From NCBI RefSeq assembly GCF_009930875.1, contig NZ_CP025249.1, forward strand, positions 310,001 to 374,000: a DNA stretch of 64,000 nt, read 5' to 3'. The DNA is from Actinomyces sp. 432. Its GTDB lineage: Bacteria > Actinomycetota > Actinomycetes > Actinomycetales > Actinomycetaceae. Under the pieces are notes generated by a model. It saw only the letters and a list, made by a program, of their open reading frames with translations, ran no database searches and was not told the DNA's origin. Within the stretch, counting starts at the first letter, position 1; each line of letters opens with the position of its first letter. This document shows positions 31,463 to 39,709 of this stretch, piece by piece. The position numbers and the translations under genes are program-made.

Positions 31463-31535
31463 GCCCCCATCGTCTAGCGGCCTAGGACCCCGCCCTTTCA
31501 CGGCGGTAGCACGGGTTCGAATCCCGTTGGGGGTA
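31463..31535 (+). tRNA. tRNA-Glu (TTC)
   Basis: 73 nt. The acceptor stem GCCCCCA/TGGGGGT pairs fully. The anticodon loop in CCGCCCTTTCACGGCGG gives TTC, and the T-arm is GGGTTCGAATCCC. CCA is not encoded. Confidence 0.97.
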
Positions 31536-31560
31536 CGAGTCACGTACAGTGATGAATATT

Positions 31561-31634
31561 GGCCTCGTGGCGCAGTTGGTTAGCGCGCCGCCCTGTCACG
31601 GCGGAGGTCGCGGGTTCAAGTCCCGTCGAGGTCG
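31561..31634 (+). tRNA. tRNA-Asp (GTC)
   Basis: 74 nt. Acceptor GGCCTCG pairs with CGAGGTC (one G-U). The anticodon arm GCCGCCCTGTCACGGCGG gives GTC, and the T-arm is CGGGTTCAAGTCCCG. It lies 25 bp after tRNA-Glu and is probably co-transcribed. Confidence 0.97.
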
Positions 31635-31681
31635 CGGATGCGGGTCGCTCAGTCGGAAACGGCTGGGCGATCACGCCTCTA

Positions 31682-31754
31682 GGCTCTGTAGCTCAGTTGG
31701 TAGAGCGTTCGACTGAAAATCGAAAGGTCACCGGATCGACGCCGGTCGGAGCCA
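31682..31754 (+). tRNA. tRNA-Phe (GAA)
   Basis: 73 nt. Acceptor GGCTCTG pairs with CGGAGCC. The anticodon arm TTCGACTGAAAATCGAA gives GAA. The T-loop reads GGATCGA where TTCGA is usual, a departure that may deserve a check against the reads. Confidence 0.94.
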
Positions 31755-31831
31755 CGGCGATGGCCCTCGGGACTCACAAGGTCCCGGGGGCTTCGCTCAT
31801 TTTCGGCCCCGCACCGCGACAGGGGTCGCCG

Positions 31832-31995
31832 GTGTGGGTGGTGGCCTCCGGCGTCGGGGCTGGTATGGCTTTGCACGACACTGCACGACCTTGGTGTGCA
31901 CTCCACGACCCCGGGTGGTCGTGCAACGCACCCCAAGGTCGTGGAACACGGCCCGAGGTCGTGCAAGACACGGGGGCGGGTCAGCGGCTCGGGAC
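31832..31995. repeat. Cruciform repeat, family B (copy 1)
   Basis: About 165 bp that closely match the inverse of 38207-38400, including shared outer flanks (GTGTGGGTGGTGGCCTCCGG and GGTCAGCGGCTCGG). The core is an imperfect hairpin built from CACGACCTTGGTGTGC and its mirror. It fills most of the gap 31755-32100, which has no gene. Confidence 0.7.
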
Positions 31996-32100
31996 TCGGA
32001 CGCGTGGGCCGTGCTTCGTCCCGGCTCTGGCCCGGCGCTGTCCCGGGGTGGATCTAGTGGCGTGGTGGCAATTGCGCGACCCCGAGCCCCAGCCGGCTTG

Positions 32101-33113
32101 TCAGCAGGACTGCCGTACCACCAGCCGGGCCGGCACGAGCACCGGCTGCCCGTCCCAGGTCTCATCCAGGATTGCGCGCAGCATGTCGGTGGCGGCCCGG
32201 CCCAAGACATCGGTGGGGTTGTCCACGGAAGTCAGCGGTGGGTCGGCCAGGGCCGCATCCGGCCCGTTGTCGCACGAGACCAGTTTGACGTTGTCTGGTA
32301 CCTGCAGTCCCCGCTCCCGCCACGCCGCCAGAGCCGCCAGGGCCATCTGGTCGGAGGACGCGAAGACGCCGTCGATCTCACCCGACTCGATCCGCGGTGC
32401 CAGAGCCTCGCCGGCCGCGCGCCCCGACTCGACGGTGAAGGCGCCCTCCCGCAGGACCGGATCGATCCCTGCCCTGCCCAGCACCTCGCGGAAGCCCCGG
32501 AGGCGGTCGTGAGCGGCCACCATGTCCAGCGGGCCGGTAATAATCGCCGGGCGCTGTACGCCCCGGTCCAGCAGGTGCTCGGCGGCTAGCCTGCCGGCGG
32601 AGACGTTGTCCAGGTCCACCCACGAGGCGGGGGAGTTGTGGGCTAGGGGCGCCCAATGAACACCACCGGTAGCTGCACGCCCATGATGGCCTCCACCTGC
32701 CCGCTGAAGCGGTGGTGGGAAATGACGATCGCACCATCGACCGAACCGTTGCGCAGGTACTTCGCCGCGCGGCGGCCGTGGCCGGCCTGATCCCCGAAGA
32801 CCATGACCAGCTGGATATCCGCGGCGTCCAGGTGGTGGGAGATCTCCTGGACCGTCCGAGTCAGGAAGGGGTCGGAGAAGATCAGCTGATCCGGCTCGGG
32901 AATGACGACGGCGACGGTTCCGGTGCGGCGTGAGACCAGGGCGCGGGCGGCAGAGTTGGGAATGTATCCCAGTGAGGCGACCGCCGCCCTGACAGCCTTG
33001 GTCTTCTTCTCGGTTACACCGGTGTCCCCGCGGACCACGCGCGAGGCGGTGGCGCGAGAGACGCCGGCGGCACGGGCCACATCCTCCAGCGTGATCCTTT
33101 CCGATGAGCGCAT
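32101..33113 (-). pseudogene. LacI-family regulator of the beta-glucoside operon, one apparent -1 frameshift
   Basis: The N-terminal HTH is ITLEDVARAAGVSRATASRVV, then the hinge PNSAARALVSRRTGTVAVVI. The sensor domain starts in one frame (to 32643) and continues from LDNVSAGRLAAEHLLDRG in the next. Adding one C to the CCCC run opposite 32646-32649 joins them as IGRPLAHNSPASWVDLDN, giving 337 residues, a normal LacI length. Sequence error is likely. The ATG at 33113 has a GGAG site. Last gene of the sugar operon; it probably binds the paired operators at 38035-38079. Confidence 0.85.
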
Positions 33114-33132
33114 GCGTGTCTCCGTCCGCGTG

Positions 33133-34569
33133 TCAGTCCAGTTCAAAACCGTTGTTGCGTACAACCGCTGAGAACCACTCGGCCGAGGCCTTGGGGATTC
33201 GCGCGAGTGTGCTGTAATCAACCCGGACGATACCGAAGCGCTTGGTGTAGCCGCGGGCCCACTCGAAGTTGTCCAGCAGCGACCACACCAGGTACCCCTC
33301 CACGCGGGCGCCGGCGGCGATGGCATCGTGCACGGCGGTCAGGTGGTCACGGATGTAGGCCAGACGGTCCAGGTCCTTGACTCGCCCGTGCGCGTCGGGC
33401 TCATCGCGGTAGGCGGCTCCGTTCTCCGTGATGACAATCGGGATGCCGGCCGCGTTAGGGCCGGCCGTGGAGGTGTACTCGCGGTCCAGCCGCAGCAGTA
33501 GCTCATACAGGTCGCGGGGCTCCACCTGCCAGCCCATGTCCGTGACCGGCAGGTCCTGCGGCTCCGCACGGACGTTCTCGGAGCCCACATGCGGTGAGGG
33601 CCCCGCCCCCGCCGCCGGCCCGCCGAACATGCGTCCCGGCTCGGGGCCGGCCACGGTCTGGCCGTTGTAGAAGTTCACCCCCAGCACGTCGATGGGTTCG
33701 CTGATGGCCTCCATGTCGCCCGCGCGCACCCAGTCGTGGATGTCCGCCCAGGTAGCCATGTCCGCGACGACGTCGGCCGGGTAGCTGCCGTGTATCAGCG
33801 CCTCCAGGAACAGCCGGTTCTGGGTGCCGTCCACCCTGCGGGCTGCATCGCGGTCGACGACGCTAGACGGTTCAGCCGGGTGAGTGGGGGAGAAGTTCAG
33901 CGTGATGCCGATGCGGGGTCTGCGGCCCGCGGCGGCTGCGGCCTCCCGCAGCGCGCGCACCGCCAGGCCGTGCCCCAGCATGAGGTGGTGCGCCGCGGCC
34001 ACCGCCTGTGCCGGCTCGTTGACCGCGGGTGCGTGCTCCGCGCCCGCGTAGGACAGGAAGGATGAGCACCAGGGCTCATTCAGCGTGGTCCAGGTGTCCA
34101 CCTTGCCGCCCAGGCGTGCGTACACGGCCCGGGCGTAGTCGGCGAAGGCCTCGGCGGTGGAGCGGGCGGTCCAGCCGCCCTCCTCCTGCAGGGCCTGCGG
34201 CAGGTCCCAGTGGTACAGCGTCAGCCACGGCTCGATGCCGGCCGCGCGCAGGGCGTCGACTAGGTGCGCATAGAAGTCCAGGCCCTTCGCGTTCACTGTG
34301 CGCCCGTCGGGCATGACCCGGGCCCAGGACACCGAGAAGCGGTAGGTGGGGTATCCCAGCTCCTTGATGAGGGCGACGTCGTCATCGACCCGGTGGTAGT
34401 GATCGCAGGCCACCTCTATGTTGGAGGCGTCATCGATGGCGCCGGGGCGGCGGCACAGGACGTCCCAGATGGAGTCCCCCTTGCCATCCTCGTGGGCGGC
34501 GCCCTCGACCTGCGCGGCGGCGGTAGCCACGCCCCAGCGGAATCCGGGCGGGAAGGTGATTGCGGTCAT
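33133..34569 (-). CDS. GH1 beta-glucosidase
   Basis: 478 residues with the complete (beta/alpha)8 GH1 signature: FRWGVATAAAQVEGA, the acid/base Glu165 in TTLNEPW, and the nucleophile Glu382 in IVITENGAAY. There is no signal peptide, so it cleaves imported beta-glucosides such as cellobiose in the cytoplasm. The ATG overlaps the upstream permease stop (ATGA). It provides the catabolic step for the sugar taken up by the neighbouring ABC transporter. Confidence 0.95.
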   Translation of the reverse strand: MTAITFPPGFRWGVATAAAQVEGAAHEDGKGDSIWDVLCRRPGAIDDASNIEVACDHYHRVDDDVALIKELGYPTYRFSVSWARVMPDGRTVNAKGLDFYAHLVDALRAAGIEPWLTLYHWDLPQALQEEGGWTARSTAEAFADYARAVYARLGGKVDTWTTLNEPWCSSFLSYAGAEHAPAVNEPAQAVAAAHHLMLGHGLAVRALREAAAAAGRRPRIGITLNFSPTHPAEPSSVVDRDAARRVDGTQNRLFLEALIHGSYPADVVADMATWADIHDWVRAGDMEAISEPIDVLGVNFYNGQTVAGPEPGRMFGGPAAGAGPSPHVGSENVRAEPQDLPVTDMGWQVEPRDLYELLLRLDREYTSTAGPNAAGIPIVITENGAAYRDEPDAHGRVKDLDRLAYIRDHLTAVHDAIAAGARVEGYLVWSLLDNFEWARGYTKRFGIVRVDYSTLARIPKASAEWFSAVVRNNGFELD

Positions 34570-35498
34570 CCCTTGACAGCTCCTTGCATGATGCCGGAGA
34601 CCAGCTGGCGGCCGGCGAAGACGAACAGGATCAGCAGTGGCACGGTGGCAACGACCACGCCCGCCATGATCAGTGAGTAGTCCTTGAAGTAGGAGGCCTG
34701 CAGCAGCTGCAGGGCGACCGGCAGGGTCGGGTTCTTCGCCCCCAGGACGATGAAGGGCCAGAAGAAGTTCGTCCATGAGCCCACGAAGGTGAACAGGGCC
34801 AGCATCGACGCCGCGGGCCGGGCCGCCGGCAGTGCCACCGACCAGAAGGTGCGGAACATGGAGGCCCCGTCCACGCGCGCGGCCTCAATCAGCTCGTACG
34901 GCAGGGCGTCGCGGATGTACTGGGTCATCCAGAACACGCCGAAAGCGGAGACCATTGCCGGCACAATCACGGCGATCAACTGCCCGGTCCACCCCAGCCT
35001 GGCCATCACGATGAACAGCGGGACCACGCCCAGCTGCGCGGGCACGGCCATGGTGGCGATGACGAAGGTCAGCAGGCCGTCTCGCCCCCGGAAGCGGAGC
35101 TTGGAGAAGGCGTAGCCGGCCAGCGTGGAGAAGAACACCACCGACACTGACACGACGCCCGAGACGATCAGGGAGTTGATGAAGGCTCCCCGCAGGTCGA
35201 TGCCGGAGTTGACCACCCGGGTGATGTTGTCGACCAGCTCCCCCTTGGGGAGCAGTGAGGGGATCGGGTGCTTGGCGATCTCGGCGGCGTTGGAGGTGGC
35301 CAGCAGGAACGCGAAGTACAGCGGGTAGGCGCTGATCAGGACGGCGGCGATCAGGAAGACGTAGCCCACCGGCCCCGGACGGCGGTCGGGACCGAATCCC
35401 CGGTGCGATCCTCTGGCCCGACGGCGAGCGGCGGCGCGGGCCGCCCGCTTGCCCGCGGTCTGCTCGATCATCGCCACCGACGGCTCGTTGCTGCTCAT
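34566..35498 (-). CDS. Carbohydrate ABC transporter permease (MalG-like)
   Basis: 310 residues. A basic N-terminus is followed by six membrane helices. The EAA loop reads LPYELIEAARVDGASMFRTFW, which docks to the ATPase. The ATG at 35498 follows AAGGAG and overlaps the stop of the partner permease. No dedicated ATPase gene is nearby, so a shared MsiK-type ATPase elsewhere is likely (inference from related actinobacterial sugar importers). Confidence 0.93.
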   Translation of the reverse strand: MSSNEPSVAMIEQTAGKRAARAAARRRARGSHRGFGPDRRPGPVGYVFLIAAVLISAYPLYFAFLLATSNAAEIAKHPIPSLLPKGELVDNITRVVNSGIDLRGAFINSLIVSGVVSVSVVFFSTLAGYAFSKLRFRGRDGLLTFVIATMAVPAQLGVVPLFIVMARLGWTGQLIAVIVPAMVSAFGVFWMTQYIRDALPYELIEAARVDGASMFRTFWSVALPAARPAASMLALFTFVGSWTNFFWPFIVLGAKNPTLPVALQLLQASYFKDYSLIMAGVVVATVPLLILFVFAGRQLVSGIMQGAVKG

Positions 35499-36586
35499 GA
35501 CAGGGCTCCTTCCTGGACGCGGCTGTTGCCGGCGCGGCGGGCGGCGGTGCGGTGCTGTGCGCGTCGGGGGCGCCGTCGTCGTCCGGATCTGGCGGGATCG
35601 GTGCCGGAGGAGGCAATACGCCGGGTGAGCAGGAAGCTGAGGGAGGCGAACAGCAGGATGATCAGGAACAGGATCCAGGCGACCGCTGAGGCCCGGCCGA
35701 AGCTCTTCTGCGGTCCCCAGCCCAGCTGGTACAGGTACATGGTCAGCGTCAGCCACTGGTTGTCGGCGCCGCCGTTGCCCATGGTGTCGAACATGCGCGG
35801 CTCGTCGAAGATCTGCAGGCCGCCGATGGTGGAGTTGATGACCACGAACATGATCGTGGAGCGCAGCTGGGGGATGGTGACCGACCAGAACTGGCGCATG
35901 CGGCCGGCGCCGTCGACCGTGGCGGCCTCATACAGCTCGCGGGGGATGGCCTGCATGGCCGCCAGGATGATCAGGGCGTTGTAGCCGGTCCAGCGGAAGT
36001 TGACCATGTTCGCGATTGCGATGTGGGACCAGAAGGCCGAGGCGTGCCAGCCGATCGGGCCGATCCCGACCTGACCGAGGATGGCATTGACCATGCCGGA
36101 CTGGTCGGCGAAGAGCTTGGAGAAGATGATGGACACGGCCACGGGGGCCACGACGTAGGGCAGCAGCACGCCCATGCGCCAGAAGGTCTTCGCCCGCAGG
36201 TTGGTGTGGAGGACGTAGGCGATGAGAATCGCCAGGATGATCTGCGGAACGCTGGAGAGCAGGAAGATGGAGAAGGTGTTGCGCAGGGCGATCCAGAAGT
36301 TCGGCTGCTGCAGCACGTTGACGTAGTTGTCCACCCCGGTGAATCCCTGGTCGCCGCCGATCAGGTGCCACTTGTGGAATGAGACCCACGCCGTGTACAG
36401 CAGCGGATACAGGCCCGTGATGGCGAAGACTACGAAGAACGGGGCGATGTACAGGTAGGGAGAGACGACGAAGTCGAGCCGCCCCAGCTTGTCGCGTCGG
36501 GACATCGAACCACGCCGCTGCGTACGCGTCGGCGGGTTGGGCGCGGGTTCGCGCGAGGCCTTCAAGGGGGTCGCTGCTGGCGTCAT
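35495..36586 (-). CDS. Carbohydrate ABC transporter permease (MalF-like)
   Basis: 363 residues, six membrane helices and an EAA motif IPRELYEAATVDGAGRMRQFW. The C-terminus has an unusually long Arg-rich tail (RSGRRRRPRRAQHR). The ATG follows GAAAGGA. It forms the channel with the gene at 34566. Confidence 0.93.
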   Translation of the reverse strand: MTPAATPLKASREPAPNPPTRTQRRGSMSRRDKLGRLDFVVSPYLYIAPFFVVFAITGLYPLLYTAWVSFHKWHLIGGDQGFTGVDNYVNVLQQPNFWIALRNTFSIFLLSSVPQIILAILIAYVLHTNLRAKTFWRMGVLLPYVVAPVAVSIIFSKLFADQSGMVNAILGQVGIGPIGWHASAFWSHIAIANMVNFRWTGYNALIILAAMQAIPRELYEAATVDGAGRMRQFWSVTIPQLRSTIMFVVINSTIGGLQIFDEPRMFDTMGNGGADNQWLTLTMYLYQLGWGPQKSFGRASAVAWILFLIILLFASLSFLLTRRIASSGTDPARSGRRRRPRRAQHRTAARRAGNSRVQEGALS

Positions 36587-36693
36587 TGCCGGTCCTTTCC
36601 GGTCAGCGGTGGGGGAGCGGCGGTGGCGCGGTCCGGCACGCAGTGCGTGCAGCCGCGGGCTGCGCCACCGCCGTTGGCTGGTGCGAGCGAGGA

Positions 36694-37980
36694 CTACTCG
36701 ATTCCGAGTTGGCGGAACTCGCTCAGCGCCTTGTCCCAGGAGGAGTCGGCGTCGTCGGTGCCGTCCACGTCCACGCGCGTGAGGGCGTCGGTGACGACGG
36801 TGGTGATGGCAAAGAAGTTCGTGCCCTTGTACGGGGAGACTGCGATCTTCTTGGACATGTCGGAGTAGATCTGGCCGATCGGGGCGTTGTTGAAGAACTC
36901 ATTGCTGTACTCCAGCAGGGCCGGGTCATCCAGCGCCGCAGTCTGCGAGGGGAAGTTGCCCTTCGTCTGGAAGGCCGTGATCTGCTGCTCGGGGGCCGTC
37001 AGCCAGTCGGCCAGGGCCTTGGCCTCCTCCTGGTGCTCGCCCTGGGTGGGGACGGTCAGGTAGGACCCGCCCCAGTTTCCGCCGCCTCCGGGGAAGACCG
37101 GGGCCACGTCCCAGCCCTCAACGCCGGCGGCATTGCCCTCGACGACGCCGAGCATCCACGGCGGGCAGAGCATGGTGGCGAAGCCGTCGTTCTGGAAGGC
37201 GTTGACCCAGTCCTCGCTCCACTGCGACAGGCCCGCGGACAGTCCGTCCTCGGACTGGTCGAGGATTGTGTCGTAGGTGCTGCGGATGGTGTTGTTGGAC
37301 TCCAGGGGGATGACGGTGTCGTCGTCGTTCTCGAAGGGGTTCTCGATCTGATTGAGCATGCCCTGGTAGGTGCCGGTCGCGGAGTCGTACCAGGGAATGC
37401 CGGTGGCGTCGACGAACTGCTTGCCGACCTTGAAGTAGTTGTCCCAGTCGCCGTCGAGGAGTTCGGCGACTTCCTCGCGGTCGGTGGGCAGGCCGGCCTG
37501 CTTGAACAGGTCGGCGCGGTAGCACACGGCCTCCGGGCCGGCGTCGGTGCCGTAGCCGATGAGCTTGCCGTCGGCGGTGGTGGCCGGGGCGGTCTTGAAC
37601 TCGGGCCAGCGGCCTGTGACCGAGTCGGAGGACAGGTCGACGAACTGGTCGGAGTACTGCATGAGCTCGGGCAGCCAGTCCATCTCGATGGCCTCGACGT
37701 CCGCCAGGCCCGAGCCGGCGGCCAGGCGGGTGTTCATGTTGTCGCGTGCCTCGTTGGAGGTGGCGGCCTTCTTCTCTACGACCTTGATGCCCGGGTTCTG
37801 CTCCATGTACTCCTCGAGCAGGGCGTCGTAGCCGAACTCGTTGAAGGTGGCGATGGTGAGGGTGATGTTGCCGTCCGCGTCAGCCCCGGAGGATCCGGAG
37901 CCTCCCGATCCGCAGCCGACGAGGGCGAGCGCGCCGACGGCGATGACGCCTAGGCCGGCCATTGCCTGCTTCTTGAACAC
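36694..37980 (-). CDS. Carbohydrate ABC transporter substrate-binding lipoprotein
   Basis: 428 residues. The lipoprotein signal peptide ends LVGCG, so the Cys is lipidated, and is followed by a Gly/Ser linker. The mature part resembles family 1 sugar-binding proteins, with ITLTIATFNEFGYDALLEEY, VEAIEMDWLPELMQ, GIPWYDSATG and GGSYLTVPTQGEHQEEA. The GTG start at 37980 has a perfect AAGGAGA ribosome site seven bases upstream. The first gene of the operon; it captures the sugar outside the cell. Confidence 0.93.
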   Translation of the reverse strand: MFKKQAMAGLGVIAVGALALVGCGSGGSGSSGADADGNITLTIATFNEFGYDALLEEYMEQNPGIKVVEKKAATSNEARDNMNTRLAAGSGLADVEAIEMDWLPELMQYSDQFVDLSSDSVTGRWPEFKTAPATTADGKLIGYGTDAGPEAVCYRADLFKQAGLPTDREEVAELLDGDWDNYFKVGKQFVDATGIPWYDSATGTYQGMLNQIENPFENDDDTVIPLESNNTIRSTYDTILDQSEDGLSAGLSQWSEDWVNAFQNDGFATMLCPPWMLGVVEGNAAGVEGWDVAPVFPGGGGNWGGSYLTVPTQGEHQEEAKALADWLTAPEQQITAFQTKGNFPSQTAALDDPALLEYSNEFFNNAPIGQIYSDMSKKIAVSPYKGTNFFAITTVVTDALTRVDVDGTDDADSSWDKALSEFRQLGIE

Positions 37981-38034
37981 GATGTCTCCTTTTGTGTGGG
38001 ATGCGTGGCGCACCCGTGCGCCATAAGTGTTCGC

Positions 38035-38079
38035 TGAGAGCGCTCTCTATATGGCCATCATTGGGTGAGAGCGCTCTCA
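38035..38079 (-). promoter_or_regulatory. Two LacI-type operators upstream of the beta-glucoside operon
   Basis: TGAGAGCGCTCTCA (38066-38079) is a perfect 14-bp palindrome, and GAGAGCGCTCTC (38036-38047) is a perfect 12-bp one. Their centres are 31 bp apart, about three helical turns. The motif resembles the CebR operator TGGGAGCGCTCCCA known for cellobiose regulons. The inference is that the LacI protein at 32101 binds both. Confidence 0.8.
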
Positions 38080-38206
38080 AGAGGTGGATTAATCATGACA
38101 CATCTACGCCGCCACGTCCACTTTGGAGGCGGGACGCCCTTGGCGGCCCGCGGCTTCACGTACGTGATCGGCTCGCGCTGCGGGGCGTAAAGAGCGTGGC
38201 GTCAAG

Positions 38207-38400
38207 TTCCGAGCCGCTGACCCGCCCCGTGTCTTGCACGACCTCGGGCCGTGTTCCACGACCTTGGTGTGCGTTGCACGACCCCGGGGTGGTCGTGCAA
38301 CGCACACCAAGGTCGTGCAGTGTCGCCCAGGGTCGTGCAGTGTCGTGCAGTGTCGTGCGAAGCCGCCCCAGTCCCCGACGCCGGAGGCCACCACCCACAC
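38207..38400. repeat. Cruciform repeat, family B (copy 2)
   Basis: Its centre is a perfect 27-bp stem, 38257-38283 with 38291-38317, around a 7-nt loop. Imperfect pairing continues outward through GCACGACC motifs. The flanks match copy 1 at 31832 in reverse orientation. No gene is evident from 38080 to 38924. Confidence 0.75.
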
Positions 38401-38656
38401 GAGGACCAGGCCAAAGACCGAGTTATCGGCGCTGATGTGTGTGCGGGATCGGAGTTTTTCATTGAAATAGTAGGCCAAACCAGCAATCCGGCAAACCACC
38501 ATGCGCCCCAACCACACACATTCAATCCGGCAATCTGCTTGCCTGCGGTCGATCGGCGCGGGCCAGTCTTTCGAACCGCAAACAGCCACATGTCCCAGAC
38601 GCCGCCAACCCCCACCTCTACAACCTCAAACGGGAAGAGCCACTTACGTTCTCCGT

Positions 38657-38774
38657 GTCCAAATCGATGACAAACACTGCCTACGGCCGCGGGGGCCGAT
38701 CTGACACCCGCATGATTCCAACGTTCTGTTCGCGGCCGCTGCCGTCTCCTACCTCGTTTGTCATAGATCTGGAC
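38657..38774. mobile_element. 118-bp MITE-like repeat, copy 2
   Basis: In reverse orientation to copy 1 (5254-5371), with the same length. The ends are GTCCAGATCTATGACAAAC (reverse strand) and GTCCAAATCGATGACAAAC. Differences between the copies cluster in two short segments. It ends about 150 bp before the CRISPR array. Confidence 0.65.
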
Positions 38775-38924
38775 ATTCCCTGCCCTCGCCTGCCGGATAT
38801 GTGCCAGCGGCAAGCTGCCCGGCGTCGACGGCGGTCGGCGAGCAGGCGAGCATCCGACACTGCATGCGCTGGACACCACGCCACAGGCCCCATTCCCATG
38901 CGGAGAAGCCTGTTTTGCCGCCGC

Positions 38925-39381
38925 GCTTCAGTGGAGCCCGGGAAGACGATGGGTGGAAGCTGGCCCGCCGCCGGGGCATCTGCCTCAATGGAGCCCGGTC
39001 GTGGAGACCGGGAAGACACACCGACGGCGGCACGCCACCAGGCAGATGGGTCGGCCTCAATGGAGCCCGGTCGTGGAGACCGGGAAGACCAGGCTCGGCG
39101 TCGACATCAGCCGGCTCGCCTCGTCGTGCCTCAATGGAGCCCGGTCGTGGAGACCGGGAAGACCTGCTCACAGCGCGGGCAGTGGTCCTTGACGTAAATG
39201 TCGCCTCAATGGAGCCCGGTCGTGGAGACCGGGAAGACTGATGGGGGTGAGCGGTGATGAGTAAGGCGAGCAAGGCCTCAATGGAGCCCGGTCGTGGAGA
39301 CCGGGAAGACCGCATGGGCCGTGACGCCGACCTGCACGACGGCGAGCCTCAATGGAGCCCGGTCGTGGAGACCGGGAAGAC
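38925..39381 (-). CRISPR. Orphan CRISPR array: six 36-bp repeats, five spacers, plus one decayed repeat
   Basis: Identical 36-bp repeats start at 38982, 39054, 39128, 39203, 39275 and 39346, beginning GCCTCAATGGAG and ending AAGAC, with an internal CCCGGTC/GACCGGG stem. Spacers are 36, 38, 39, 36 and 35 bp. A 23-bp decayed repeat (38925-38947, internal deletion) marks the left as the old end. The array is therefore probably transcribed leftward, giving a repeat that ends ATTGAGGC. No cas gene is in the window, so the type is undetermined. Spacer 39018-39053 matches the relaxase gene at 62816-62851 with one mismatch. Confidence 0.95.
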
Positions 39382-39709
39382 AGCTCGCTGTTCCTGCCGC
39401 AGCGTACCAAGGATCGTGCCTGATCTCGCGAGCGCTGCCATTGAAACGTACAACTCGGCCACGGTGTCCCGCTCGGGGAATGGTGAGAAAACCGTGTCAC
39501 GCCGCGAACTCGAGCGCTGCCCAGGGAATCGGTGGACACCGGAGCGCTCGCACGCAGTCGGAGTCCTTCGGTCCGGTGACCCTGCGTGTTGATTAACGAG
39601 CATGAGGCGTTCCTCCTTGAACTCGCGGTGCGTACACGCGCCAGGCTACCCTCATCGAAACAGCTTCTACCGATACCGGTGATACGGGGACGCTGCGGTA
39701 CGCGGTTTG
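39382..39709. other. Non-coding gap beside the CRISPR array (possible leader side)
   Basis: 328 bp without a supported gene. If the array is read leftward, its leader and promoter lie here. I see no strong A/T-rich leader or clear -10 box, so this is inference from repeat decay at the opposite end only. Confidence 0.35.

Noticed and set aside
31559..32512. 317-codon frame running through the tRNA cluster
   Set aside because: It crosses tRNA-Asp, tRNA-Phe, a repeat and the antisense of lacI.
36586..37953. 455-codon rightward frame
   Set aside because: It is the complement of the sugar-binding lipoprotein gene, which has a clear signal peptide, lipobox and ribosome site.
38104..38879. Leftward frames of 161 and 225 codons upstream of the CRISPR array
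   Set aside because: They are mostly encoded by the family B cruciform repeat and share its translated pattern with 31832-31995. No domain or ribosome site.
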